The notes: generated by a model not told the origin, from the letters alone. Counted from the stretch's first letter, positions 44,921 to 57,733 are shown. The stretch: DNA of 64,000 nt from Bacteroidales bacterium Bact_19 (GCA_001603595.1 LUZK01000026.1:1-64000), one strand, 5' to 3'. Numbers and translations are program-made.

Positions 44921-44923
44921 AAT

Positions 44924-46753
44924 TTATTCCTCCATCATTTTTTGAATTTTTTCTACGATTTCATTCACTGTAAATGGTAATCCCTGAATTTTATTTATTT
45001 GTTCGTATTTATATTGCGGGAAGGTCATTCTCAAATAGTTGGCAAGTTGTCCCATGTTCATTTCACAAACAATAATTCTCTTATATTTTTCAAGGATTTC
45101 ACCAAGATTTTTTGGAAATGGATTGATGTAATGAATATGTGCATGGGCAAGTTTTAAACCGTTTTGAGCCAATTCTTCAATAGCAGACTCTATATGTCCG
45201 TAAGAACTGCCCCAACCAATAATAAGAGTATCGGCATCTTCGAAACCCTCTACAATTTGCAATGGTATAAAATCAGCTATTTTCTTTACTTTACTGTCCC
45301 TTAACATTGTCATTCTTTCGTGATTTGCCGGTACATAAGAGACAGTTCCGGTAATATCCATCTTTTCCAGACCTCCGATTCTGTGTTCTAATCCGGGAGT
45401 ACCTGGAATTGCCCACATTCTTACAAAATTTTCATCTCTTGCATAAGGCTGATAACATTCTACATCTTCCTTAGCAAATTTAGGTTTAATTTCATCTAGA
45501 TCTTTAACAGAAACAATTTTCCACGGTTCGGTTCCGTTGGCAAGATAAGAATCTGTCAACAACAATACGGGAGTCATGTGTTCGATTGCAATTTTTGATG
45601 CCTGATAAGCATAATGGAAACAATTTGATGGAGTACTTGCAGCAATAACAGGAACAGGAGATTCTCCATTTCGTCCGAATAATGCCTGCATTAAATCTGC
45701 TTGCTCGGTTTTTGTTGGTAACCCTGTTGATGGTCCACCACGCTGAACGTCAACAACAACCAATGGCAATTCAGTCATAACAGCTAAACCAAGAGCTTCA
45801 GATTTTAATGCTAAACCAGGTCCAGAAGTGGACGTTGCTGCAAAATTTCCTGCAAAAGCAGCGCCAATAGCTGTAACAATTCCTCCGATTTCATCTTCTG
45901 CCTGTAAGCATTTAGCTCCCAAATCTCTTCTTTCTGCGATTTCCATTAAAATTTCAGTTGCCGGGGTTATTGGATAAGAACCTAAATAAAATGGCAAATT
46001 TGCCTTTTCGGCTGCTGCCAATAAACCCCATGCTGTAGCTATATTTCCGCTTATACTTTTATATTTCCCTTTTAGTCTTGTATCATTACTAACTCTAAAC
46101 GACGGAATTGCCTGAATTGCTGAGGCATAAGAGGCCCCGCCTTGTAATACCTTTTTGTTAGCTTCTGCCAATTCAGGCTTATTTTTAAACTTCTTTTCTA
46201 AAAATTCCTCTGTATATTTCAAAGGAAATCCAAATAGCTTATAAACAATACCCAAAGCAAACATGTTTTTCATCTTCATTATAGTTTTGATATCTAAACC
46301 TGTATCCTGAAGAGCTGCTTTGGTCATAGAACTTATTGGTGCTTCAATTAAATTATTGTTTTGCTTTATTTGTTCAAAAAGTTCGGGAGTAAAACCTGCT
46401 TTTTCGAAATTTGCTTCACTAAAAGTATCCGAATCGGCTATTATGGTTGATCCCCATTTTATATTATTAATATTTGCCATAATAGCTGCAGGATTCAATG
46501 CGATTAGAACATCACATTTATCCCCCGGAGTATAAACATTTTTGCCAAAATGTAGTTGAAAACCTGATACACCACCAACTGTTCCCTGGGGTGCTCTAAT
46601 TTCAGCCGGATAATCAGGAAAAGTCGCGACTTCTTCTCCCATTAAAGCTGTGGTATTTGTCAATTGTGTTCCGGTTAATTGTATTCCGTCTCCGGAATCA
46701 CCGGCAATTTTTACTACCACATTGTCTAAATCAATAATCTTTTTACTACTCAT
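44924..46753 (-). CDS. korA: 2-oxoacid:ferredoxin oxidoreductase fused gamma-alpha subunit (KorA-like)
   Basis: 609 residues, the fused form: gamma domain about 10-195 (VKIAGDSGDGIQLTGTQLT) and alpha domain about 215-600 (GNIATAWGLLAAAEKANLPF, YPITPATEILMEIAERRDLG, TSTSGPGLALKSEALGLAVM, DVQRGGPSTGLPTKTEQADL). Gly-Pro-Ser-Thr-Gly-Leu-Pro-Thr is the conserved alpha-subunit motif near the thiamine and CoA sites. It partners with korB. No ferredoxin-like delta subunit is present, as expected for the two-subunit enzyme. Confidence 0.93.
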   Translation of the reverse strand: MSSKKIIDLDNVVVKIAGDSGDGIQLTGTQLTNTTALMGEEVATFPDYPAEIRAPQGTVGGVSGFQLHFGKNVYTPGDKCDVLIALNPAAIMANINNIKWGSTIIADSDTFSEANFEKAGFTPELFEQIKQNNNLIEAPISSMTKAALQDTGLDIKTIMKMKNMFALGIVYKLFGFPLKYTEEFLEKKFKNKPELAEANKKVLQGGASYASAIQAIPSFRVSNDTRLKGKYKSISGNIATAWGLLAAAEKANLPFYLGSYPITPATEILMEIAERRDLGAKCLQAEDEIGGIVTAIGAAFAGNFAATSTSGPGLALKSEALGLAVMTELPLVVVDVQRGGPSTGLPTKTEQADLMQALFGRNGESPVPVIAASTPSNCFHYAYQASKIAIEHMTPVLLLTDSYLANGTEPWKIVSVKDLDEIKPKFAKEDVECYQPYARDENFVRMWAIPGTPGLEHRIGGLEKMDITGTVSYVPANHERMTMLRDSKVKKIADFIPLQIVEGFEDADTLIIGWGSSYGHIESAIEELAQNGLKLAHAHIHYINPFPKNLGEILEKYKRIIVCEMNMGQLANYLRMTFPQYKYEQINKIQGLPFTVNEIVEKIQKMMEE

Positions 46754-46779
46754 ATCAATTGTTATTTATTAAACAAAAA

Positions 46780-48912
46780 TTACTGTTGAATTTCTTTCAT
46801 ACTAAGTTGTATTCTTTTTCTTTCTATATCTATAGATAAAATTTTCACTCTAACATGCTGATGTAACTTCAATACTTGTGAAGGATTAGAAATAAATTGT
46901 TCTGTAATTTGGGAAATATGGATTAATCCGTTTTCCTTAATTCCAATATCAACGAATGCTCCAAAGTTTGTAATATTAGTAATAATCCCTGGCAAAATCA
47001 TACCTTCTTTCAAGTCTTCAATTTTGTAGATACTTTTATCAAACTCTAAAACTTTAACTTGTTTTCGCGGATCTCTTCCGGGCTTTTCCAGTTCAGCTAC
47101 TATATCTTGCAATGTTGGTAATCCGAAATTCTCGTCAATATAATCATGTAGATTTATTTTAGAAACCAAGTCCTTATTACTTATCAAGTCATTGATTTTA
47201 ACTCCGAGATTTTTAGCAATTTTTTCAACAACTCCATAAGCTTCGGGATGCACGGCACTGTTATCAAGCGGATTATCACTTTCTGGAATACGTAAAAATC
47301 CTGCACATTGTTCATAGGCTTTTGCACCTAACCTTGGAACTTTAATCAATTCTTTTCTAGATTTAAAATAACCGTTAGTCTTGCGATACTCAACTATATT
47401 TTGTGCCAATACTGGTCCTAATCCTGAAACGTAAGTTAATAAATGTTTACTCGCAGTATTCAGGTTAACTCCAACCGTATTTACACAGGATTCTACCACA
47501 CGGTCAAGGCTTTCTTTAAGCATCTTTTGGTCAACATCATGTTGATATTGCCCCACTCCTATTGCTTTCGGGTCAATTTTAACCAATTCAGCCAGTGGGT
47601 CCATCAAACGTCTGGCAATAGAAACAGCACCCCGAACAGTAACATCATATTGCGGAAATTCTTCCCTAGCAATTGAGGATGCTGAATAAACAGAGGCTCC
47701 GTCCTCGCTTACAACATAAACCTTAACTTCCCTATCGAAATGTATTTTCTTAATAAAATACTCTGTTTCTCTGCTTGCAGTGCCATTACCAATTGCAATA
47801 GCTTCGATTTTATACGTACTGACAAGTGTAGATATTTTTTTTGAAGCTAAAGCAACTTCTTCTTGTGGTTTATGCGGATAAATTGTTTCGTTATGAAGAA
47901 GATTTCCCGTTTCGTCAAGACAAACAACTTTGCAACCTGTTTTATATCCCGGATCAATGCCCATTACTCGTTTTTTGCCAAGAGGAGGTTCAAGTAAAAG
48001 CTGTCTTAAATTTGACGCAAACACTTCAATTGCTTGTATATCAGCCTTTTGTTTAGCATCATTAAAAAATTCATTTTCGATTGATGGTTTTAATAATCTA
48101 TCATAAGCATCTTCAACAGCTTCGGCAACAATTAAAGAGGAATGTTCCTTCCCTTTAACAAATAGATAATTTAATGATTTTAGTGCTAAGTTTCTATCGG
48201 GAGAAATATCAACACGCAATAAAGATTCACGATTAGCACGCATAATTGCCAAAATTCTATGAGAAGGACAATTATCTAATTTTTGGGAAAATTCAAAGTA
48301 ATCTTTATATTTTTCGGCTTCGGCTTCTTTAGATTTTATAACTCTGGATGAAATAATAGCTGTTTGTGCAAAAATTTTTCTAATTCTTTCCCTTGCCTGT
48401 TTCTCTTCACTAACAATTTCGGAAATAATATCTTTTGCTCCCTGAATTGCTTCATCAACATCTTTAACTTGCTCGTTAACAAATGATTCTGCAAATTTAA
48501 AAACATCAAACTTTGGAGCTTGTTTCAGGATTGCTTCGGCAAGCGGTTCTAAGCCTTTTTCACGAGCTACCGAAGCTCTTGTTTTACGTTTTGGTTTATA
48601 TGGCAGATATAAATCTTCAATTTCATTTATATCCCAGGTGGAATTTATTTGATTTAAAAATTCATCGGTAAGTTTCCCTTGTTTTTCAACTGAACTTATG
48701 ATGCTTTTTTTTCTATCTTTAATCTCAACAAATCTTTCATACTCTTTTTTGATGATTTCAATCTGAGTTTCGTCGAGCCCGCCGGTTTTTTCTTTTCGAT
48801 AACGACTAATAAACGGAATTGTTGCTCCATCATTTAGAAGTGCTACAGTGGCAGAAACATTTTTATAACTGATGCCCGTAGTTCTAACAACCAATTCCAG
48901 TAACTCAGTCAT
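46780..48912 (-). CDS. tex: Tex RNA-binding transcription accessory protein
   Basis: 710 residues. Domain order: N-terminal helical Tex domain (about 1-190), YqgF/RNase H-like domain with VMGIDPGYKTGCKVVCLDE near 317-335, helix-hairpin-helix units (KHLLTYVSGLGPVLAQNIVEY near 489-509), and a C-terminal S1 RNA-binding domain (EGMILPGIITNITNFGAFVDIG near 639-660, ending KRIQLSMKEI). Tex/Spt6-like proteins bind RNA polymerase and nucleic acids and affect transcription and rRNA maturation. Its untranslated leader is an (AAT)8 repeat. Confidence 0.95.
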   Translation of the reverse strand: MTELLELVVRTTGISYKNVSATVALLNDGATIPFISRYRKEKTGGLDETQIEIIKKEYERFVEIKDRKKSIISSVEKQGKLTDEFLNQINSTWDINEIEDLYLPYKPKRKTRASVAREKGLEPLAEAILKQAPKFDVFKFAESFVNEQVKDVDEAIQGAKDIISEIVSEEKQARERIRKIFAQTAIISSRVIKSKEAEAEKYKDYFEFSQKLDNCPSHRILAIMRANRESLLRVDISPDRNLALKSLNYLFVKGKEHSSLIVAEAVEDAYDRLLKPSIENEFFNDAKQKADIQAIEVFASNLRQLLLEPPLGKKRVMGIDPGYKTGCKVVCLDETGNLLHNETIYPHKPQEEVALASKKISTLVSTYKIEAIAIGNGTASRETEYFIKKIHFDREVKVYVVSEDGASVYSASSIAREEFPQYDVTVRGAVSIARRLMDPLAELVKIDPKAIGVGQYQHDVDQKMLKESLDRVVESCVNTVGVNLNTASKHLLTYVSGLGPVLAQNIVEYRKTNGYFKSRKELIKVPRLGAKAYEQCAGFLRIPESDNPLDNSAVHPEAYGVVEKIAKNLGVKINDLISNKDLVSKINLHDYIDENFGLPTLQDIVAELEKPGRDPRKQVKVLEFDKSIYKIEDLKEGMILPGIITNITNFGAFVDIGIKENGLIHISQITEQFISNPSQVLKLHQHVRVKILSIDIERKRIQLSMKEIQQ

Positions 48913-48915
48913 TTA

Positions 48916-48939
48916 ATTATTATTATTATTATTATTATT
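48916..48939 (-). repeat. (ATT)8 trinucleotide repeat forming the tex leader
   Basis: Eight perfect ATT units on the plus strand read AAT on the tex strand. The repeat lies 3 bases upstream of the tex ATG and just downstream of its predicted transcription start, so nearly the whole 5' untranslated region consists of it. Confidence 0.85.
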
Positions 48940-48944
48940 TTTTG

Positions 48945-48952
48945 CAAAACTA
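48945..48952 (-). promoter_or_regulatory. -7 promoter element of tex
   Basis: The minus strand reads TAGTTTTG (TAnnTTTG), 32 bases upstream of the ATG and 5 bases from the (AAT)8 repeat. Confidence 0.5.
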
Positions 48953-49112
48953 CTACTTTTTATAAATTTAGAGAAATTAAAACCTTATTATACAACATAT
49001 TTTTGTAAATTTTTAATTGATAATAGTCATATAAAATTATGGAATTTATCAGTTAAGATTGTCATTAAGTTTATTCATAAATTGGTATATATAAAACTAT
49101 CGAGAAAGTTTT

Positions 49113-49120
49113 TATTTTTG
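49113..49120 (+). promoter_or_regulatory. -7 promoter element of the TonB-like/ketosynthase operon
   Basis: The site reads TATTTTTG, 20 bases upstream of the proposed TTG start at 49141. It is the only clear promoter before the five-gene run 49141-57601. Confidence 0.55.
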
Positions 49121-49140
49121 CAGAAACGAATTTTTAGAAT

Positions 49141-49881
49141 TTGAAGCTTAGTAAAGAAAATATTAACGCTATTCTAGGAACAATTTTGTTTCATCTTATT
49201 ATCGTTATTATTCTTTTAGTAAATAAGATTCAATCCTTAACAATTCATGAAGAAACCTACATGATTATTGAGCCTGAATATATTGAGGAAATCACAAAAA
49301 AACCTGTTGAAGAAAATATTCTTGGCGAAGATTTTAATATTCAGGACTATATTAATGAATTTAGAAACGTAGCCTCAAACAATCCTGTGCAATATCAAAA
49401 ATTTGAAGCAATGTCGGAAGATGAGCTTAGAAAATATTATGAAACACAATTTTTAAATGAAAAATACGGAGATAATCCAATAAGATATCAAGATAAAAAT
49501 CAGGGGAATCAAGATAAACAGGAAAACAAGGAAAACTCTAAAAATGATAAATCTAAAAATGAGAATAATAATTCCGACAATTATCAAAATTATTCTGGTC
49601 CTGCACTGGTATTTGTAGAGCTTGAAAATCCCAAGAGGGGCAAAATATATATTGAAGTACCTGTATTTACATGCCGTCATGGTGGTAAAGTAGTTGTGGA
49701 TATTCTAATTGGCTCGGATGGCAGAGTTCGTTCTGCTAACGTTATTTCAGCAAATTCATCAGGTGATGCTTCGTGCATTTCTGAAGCTGCTTTAAGAGCT
49801 GCAAGAAATTCAAGATTTACCATGATATCAGGAGGCAAAAACGAAAAAGGAAAAATAACATATACTTTTATTGAACAATGA
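49141..49881 (+). CDS. TonB-like envelope protein with TTG start
   Basis: 246 residues. One N-terminal membrane anchor (about 10-28, ILGTILFHLIIVIILLVNK) comes first, then an Asp/Glu-rich and a Lys/Asn/Gln-rich spacer (about 60-155), then a C-terminal domain (about 165-246) with GKVVVDILIGSDGRVRSANV and EAALRAARNSRFTMI, the pattern of the TonB C-terminal domain. No ATG fits before the membrane anchor, and the TTG at 49141 lies the right distance from the promoter, so it is used as the start. No exbB/exbD is adjacent. The stop overlaps the enoyl-CoA hydratase start as ATGA. Confidence 0.82.
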   Translation: MKLSKENINAILGTILFHLIIVIILLVNKIQSLTIHEETYMIIEPEYIEEITKKPVEENILGEDFNIQDYINEFRNVASNNPVQYQKFEAMSEDELRKYYETQFLNEKYGDNPIRYQDKNQGNQDKQENKENSKNDKSKNENNNSDNYQNYSGPALVFVELENPKRGKIYIEVPVFTCRHGGKVVVDILIGSDGRVRSANVISANSSGDASCISEAALRAARNSRFTMISGGKNEKGKITYTFIEQ

Positions 49882-50654
49882 AATACAATTTTAGTACAAT
49901 CCAAACCGATAAAAATAATGAAATTAGATGGATAAAACTTAATAATCCATTGAAATATAATAAGATAAGCAAATTATTTATAAATGAACTTGAAGTTATT
50001 TTCGACCATTGCATTAATGAAAATGATTTAAAAGCAGTTATAATTTATAGCGATGATAAAGTATTTTCGGCAGGAGGCGACTTAAAAGAAATAGCTGGTG
50101 CAGATTATAAACAAGCTGAATTGATGTGTTCGAGGGTTCAATCAGTTTTCAGAAAACTACATTCCATACCGGTACCGGTTATTTGTTGCTTGAAAGGAAT
50201 TGTTTTCGGGGGTGGGCTTGAGCTTGCTCTGCATTGCGATATAAGATTTGCCGACAAAACCACAGTGCTAAAAATGCCCGAAACTGATTTAGGGCTCATT
50301 CCTGGTGCAGGAGGAATAACTTTACTTTCTAAATATCTAAGTCCTGCTGATACTTTTTATTATTTATCTATCGGAAAAGAAATCCCCTTAGAAAAAGCTA
50401 TTTATAAAGGTTTGCTTCAAGAAATAATTGAAGATGAAGATGTGATTAAATACGGTTTTGATTTTGCAGAAAAATTAGCTGTAAAACCAAAAGAATCTTT
50501 AACTGCTTTAAAGTCTGTTCTATATACAGCTCTATATAATGACACACTTGCCGGTTTAGATGCAGAAATAAAAGAATTCAGTTCTGTTGTTCAACTTTGT
50601 GGCAATAAAAAGATAGAAATGTTTTTTAAAGATAAAAAGAATAAAAATGAGTGA
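49878..50654 (+). CDS. Enoyl-CoA hydratase/isomerase family protein
   Basis: 258 residues of the crotonase fold. The oxyanion-hole segment FSAGGDLKEIAGADY lies near 64-78. Both catalytic glutamates of the hydratase appear to be kept: GGGLELALHCDIRF near 114-127 and KMPETDLGLIPGAGGITLL near 133-151. It should therefore hydrate or dehydrate an enoyl/3-hydroxyacyl thioester. It overlaps the first ketosynthase-SDR gene by 8 bases. Together they could form the condensing, reducing and dehydrating steps of one acyl-chain pathway, which is inferred from operon context. Confidence 0.88.
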   Translation: MKYNFSTIQTDKNNEIRWIKLNNPLKYNKISKLFINELEVIFDHCINENDLKAVIIYSDDKVFSAGGDLKEIAGADYKQAELMCSRVQSVFRKLHSIPVPVICCLKGIVFGGGLELALHCDIRFADKTTVLKMPETDLGLIPGAGGITLLSKYLSPADTFYYLSIGKEIPLEKAIYKGLLQEIIEDEDVIKYGFDFAEKLAVKPKESLTALKSVLYTALYNDTLAGLDAEIKEFSSVVQLCGNKKIEMFFKDKKNKNE

Positions 50655-52497
50655 TAGCTATATCTTTACTGGAATACATTTTGTAACCGGACAGTATAAA
50701 ATCAGCAATTCAGAAATTCAAAAAGCCATCGAATCAGGTATTTTAGAAGGATTCGATCAAAATCGCATAAAAGAATCTGATGAATTCAAATCACAATCAG
50801 ACTTAAACGAATTTGAATTTTTATGCAAAACACTTATGGGATTTGAATTTCGGTATCACGTTGTACCATTTCCACCGGATTTTAATCACATGGAAGAAGC
50901 AGAAGACGTAGTTTCACTATGCGTCAAAGCCACAGAAAATGTTCTTCAAAAAACCGGACTTAAAGGAGACGATATTGATGCATGGTTTGCAAGCACTGCT
51001 ACACAATCGCATATTACTCCAGGAATAGCAGAATTTATTAAATCTTATTTTACGGGCATACACAATCAAAAGCCAACATATTCATTAACATCTGCTTGTG
51101 TTGGATTTAACATCAACCTTGAAAATGCCATAAATTATTTTAAAAACCATCCTGAAGCCAATCATATTTTAATAGCTCATGGAGAGATTATGTCATCCTT
51201 GCTAACTAAAGAAAGAGATTTTGTTCCTTATGTAACTTTTGGGGATTCTGCAGCAGCAGTGGTTCTTTCACGTGTTAAAACAAAAAAACAATGTGGCGTT
51301 ATTGCAATTACCAATCATGAAGATACAACAATGATTGACTTTTTAGCTTCTGATTCAAAAGGAAATCTGATAATGAATCCCAGAATGGTTAAAAACAGAG
51401 CCGTACCAAATATTACAAAAGCTTTCAAAATAATCGAAGAAAAAAGTCAAACTGGATTTGTTGATGTTGACATTTTTATCCCGCATCAAACAGGAAATGC
51501 AATTGTTGACAGTGTTGTAAAAAACTTGAATCTTGACCAAAATAAAGTTTTCAAAGACATTCAAATAAAGTATGGAAATCTCTCAGGAGCCTCAATTCCT
51601 GCGGCATTTTGCGAACTTGAAAATCAAAAAAAACTATTACCCGGCATAAAAGTTTTTACTGCTGTAGCAGGACTTGGTGGAGAATTTGGGGGCTTTTCCT
51701 ATATTGTTCCGGAAGAAAAAATTAAGTTTGATTCTAAAAAAGAATTGGAAGGTAAAACTATTCTAATTACTGGAGCTTCAGGAGGATTAGGCAAAGAAAT
51801 AGCTCTATGTGCTGCTGAAAATTCTTGCTCAAACATATTGCTTCAATATAATTCCGGCTCAAAGGAGGCATTAAGTATTAAGAAAAAAATCGAATCTGAA
51901 TTTGGATTATGTTGCAGAATATACAAAGCAGATTTATCAAACGAAAAAGAAATAAAAAACTTTAAATCAAACATTTTAAGTAACTTTAAATCAATTGATT
52001 ACCTAATTTGCACACATGCTATTACCGGTCCACTTGCAAAAGCAGGCGAAACTTCAATTGAAGAATATATAAGAGTTATGGAAGTAAATTATCGGTCTGT
52101 TAAAAATAGCGTTGAGATTTTTGCTGATTCAGTAAAAGAATGTGTATTAATTACAGGTTCGGTTGGCGAAGATGCACAATTTCCCGGGTCTGCTCCTTAC
52201 GTTGCTTCAAAAAGAGCTTTAAGAGCATTTGCTAGAGAATTTGCAAATACTTTATATCAACGAAATGTTAGGTGTATTTATTATCTGCCGGGTGTTATTG
52301 ATTCGGGAATGGTAAGCATTTTAAATGAACAACAAATAAGTGCTTCATTACAAGCAATAAGACAAAAAAAACTTACACCGGTAAGAGAAATAGCTCGCAG
52401 AATTTTGCATTCTACCTACAGACTTAATGTGCCTAATGTTCGCAGAAGTATGGAGTCGAAACTAATTGTAATAAAAGATTCTTATCGGAATTATTAA
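50647..52497 (+). CDS. Fusion protein: ketosynthase III (FabH-like) plus SDR ketoreductase (FabG-like), paralogue 1
   Basis: 616 residues in two domains. Residues about 1-356 are a thiolase-fold ketosynthase III with the triad Cys151 (LTSACVGFNIN), His280 (FIPHQTGNA) and Asn311 (KYGNLSGAS). Residues about 366-605 are a short-chain dehydrogenase with TGASGGLG at 375-382 for NAD(P), Ser505 (ITGSVGE) and Tyr518-x3-Lys522 (PYVASK), so the reductase is complete. It should condense an acyl starter with malonyl-ACP or another acyl thioester and reduce the ketone. It is followed 32 bases later by a paralogue. Unlike housekeeping FabH and FabG, the two activities are in one chain. Confidence 0.88.
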   Translation: MSDSYIFTGIHFVTGQYKISNSEIQKAIESGILEGFDQNRIKESDEFKSQSDLNEFEFLCKTLMGFEFRYHVVPFPPDFNHMEEAEDVVSLCVKATENVLQKTGLKGDDIDAWFASTATQSHITPGIAEFIKSYFTGIHNQKPTYSLTSACVGFNINLENAINYFKNHPEANHILIAHGEIMSSLLTKERDFVPYVTFGDSAAAVVLSRVKTKKQCGVIAITNHEDTTMIDFLASDSKGNLIMNPRMVKNRAVPNITKAFKIIEEKSQTGFVDVDIFIPHQTGNAIVDSVVKNLNLDQNKVFKDIQIKYGNLSGASIPAAFCELENQKKLLPGIKVFTAVAGLGGEFGGFSYIVPEEKIKFDSKKELEGKTILITGASGGLGKEIALCAAENSCSNILLQYNSGSKEALSIKKKIESEFGLCCRIYKADLSNEKEIKNFKSNILSNFKSIDYLICTHAITGPLAKAGETSIEEYIRVMEVNYRSVKNSVEIFADSVKECVLITGSVGEDAQFPGSAPYVASKRALRAFAREFANTLYQRNVRCIYYLPGVIDSGMVSILNEQQISASLQAIRQKKLTPVREIARRILHSTYRLNVPNVRRSMESKLIVIKDSYRNY

Positions 52498-52529
52498 TAA
52501 TTAAAAAATACAATCAAAAATTATTCATA

Positions 52530-54347
52530 ATGAAGCATATAAATTACATATTTAGTGGCTTTGGTTATTCACACGGTAAATACAAAATCTCCAATAAGGA
52601 CATACAAGATGCGATAAGTAAATCTTTTCTGTCAGGTTTTAAAGAAGACAGAATCTCAGAAAGCGAAAACTTTTTAAAATATAAAGCTAACAATCCTGAT
52701 GCAAGAGCTTTTGATTATTTTGTGACCGAAATTATGGGTTTTTACGAAAGATACCATGTGAGTCCATTCCCGCCCACACGCAAAAAGTTGTTTTATTCAG
52801 AAACATCATTAGATTTAGCGGTAAAAGCAGTAGAAAACTGTTTGATTGACGCAAAAATAAAAGCTGAAGAAATAGATGCATGGTTTGTCAGTACAGTTTC
52901 ACCTCAACAAAAAGCTCCCGGAATTGCAGCAAATGTAAAAGCATTCTTTGTTGAAAGTTCTAATTACACACCGGCATTTAGTCTTCAGAGCGGATGTGCA
53001 GGTTTTTTATTGAATCTCCAAAGAGCAATTGAATGGTTGAATTCACATCCCGAAGCAAAAAATGTTGTAATTGCTCACAGTGAAACAATGTCTTCGTTCT
53101 TGACTCAGAGAATTAAGTTTGTGCCTTTTGTTACATTTGGGGATGCTGCTGCTGCCGTTGTTTTAACAAAAATAGAATCAGAAGAAAAATTTGGTATTAT
53201 TTATTTGAATAATTATCAAGACCAATACATGCTTGATTTTGTGGGTGTTGATAAGAACAAAAATTTATATATGGACGACCTGTTAATAAAAGACAGGGCC
53301 ATAAAAAACATTACCGATTCAGTTGTTGATTGTCTTAAAGCTACAAATCATAAAATTGAAGATATTAGTTTTTTCGTTCCTCACCAAACCGGTAATGCAA
53401 TTATTTTTCCAATAGCTAAACATTTTTCAATTCCTAAAGAAAAAATTATTCTATACGGGCAACACAAATACGGAAATGTATCGGGAGCTACTATTCCAAT
53501 AACTTTAGCTCTGTTGCAGGAAAATAATGAGCTTTACGATGGTTCCAAAATTTTATGTGCCACTGCTGGTGTAGGGGGCAATTTTGGAGCATTTTTGTAT
53601 TCACATAAAATCACAGAAAAACCTAAAGAGTTTTACCTATACGAAAATGATTTTAAGAATAAAACCTGCCTTGTATTGGGAGCTTCAGGACATATTGGTT
53701 CACAATTAGCAATAGAACTACAAAAAAGAGGAGCTGATTTAATTTTACAGTATAATTCTGCTCCTCATAAAATTGAAATTTTTAAAAATCATATTCAATT
53801 AAAATGTGATTTAAAAAAAGAAACTGATGTTGATAAGTTTATTAATCATTTACAAAACCTCAATTCCAAAATTGATTACGTTTTTAATCTTGCAGGAACC
53901 ACTGAGGCGAACGATTCAATGCAAGTTAATTTTTATTCACCGATTAAAATATTTAACAATCTAATTAGTAAAATAAAATCAGCAATAATTCAATTAGGAA
54001 ATTCATCTGAAGATTTTGCTTCAAACGATTGCTATGAATGGGCTGCATCCAAAAGAGCTCTACACGGATATTTAGCATCGGCAAGTGGCGAATTCCTTAA
54101 ATACGGGATAAAGATTATTTATATCCAGTCAGGATTTACAAACCAAGGTATTTTTACTAAATTACCCGAAAAGTATATATTTAAGACAATGTTATTGTCA
54201 GGACAGGATGATAGTATAAAAACAGATATTCTTGTGAACAAAATTGTCAATTCTCCGTATAAATCAAAAGTTTTAGGTATGAGATCCTCTTACGAAAATG
54301 CAATGTTGCTTTATCGTTACGGATATCATCAAGATGTTGACATTTAA
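52530..54347 (+). CDS. Fusion protein: ketosynthase III plus degenerate SDR domain, paralogue 2
   Basis: 605 residues, clearly paralogous to the preceding protein along its whole length (shared beginning YIF.G...G.YKISN..IQ.AI). The ketosynthase triad is kept: Cys156 (LQSGCAGFL), His285 (VPHQTGNA) and Asn316 (KYGNVSGAT). In the SDR part the cofactor motif LGASGHIG (383-390) remains. However, gap-free alignment with paralogue 1 places Asn491 at the catalytic Ser and Trp504 at the catalytic Tyr (EWAASK against PYVASK), and only Lys508 is kept. The reductase is therefore probably inactive and may be structural. Tandem duplication is the likely origin. Confidence 0.88.
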   Translation: MKHINYIFSGFGYSHGKYKISNKDIQDAISKSFLSGFKEDRISESENFLKYKANNPDARAFDYFVTEIMGFYERYHVSPFPPTRKKLFYSETSLDLAVKAVENCLIDAKIKAEEIDAWFVSTVSPQQKAPGIAANVKAFFVESSNYTPAFSLQSGCAGFLLNLQRAIEWLNSHPEAKNVVIAHSETMSSFLTQRIKFVPFVTFGDAAAAVVLTKIESEEKFGIIYLNNYQDQYMLDFVGVDKNKNLYMDDLLIKDRAIKNITDSVVDCLKATNHKIEDISFFVPHQTGNAIIFPIAKHFSIPKEKIILYGQHKYGNVSGATIPITLALLQENNELYDGSKILCATAGVGGNFGAFLYSHKITEKPKEFYLYENDFKNKTCLVLGASGHIGSQLAIELQKRGADLILQYNSAPHKIEIFKNHIQLKCDLKKETDVDKFINHLQNLNSKIDYVFNLAGTTEANDSMQVNFYSPIKIFNNLISKIKSAIIQLGNSSEDFASNDCYEWAASKRALHGYLASASGEFLKYGIKIIYIQSGFTNQGIFTKLPEKYIFKTMLLSGQDDSIKTDILVNKIVNSPYKSKVLGMRSSYENAMLLYRYGYHQDVDI

Positions 54348-54355
54348 TTGATTGT

Positions 54356-57669
<3,314 letters not shown>

Positions 57670-57733
57670 TGGATTGTGTGGAAAGGTTGAAATTATAAAC
57701 CTTGAAACTCATATTTAATTCTTTTTAAAAAAT

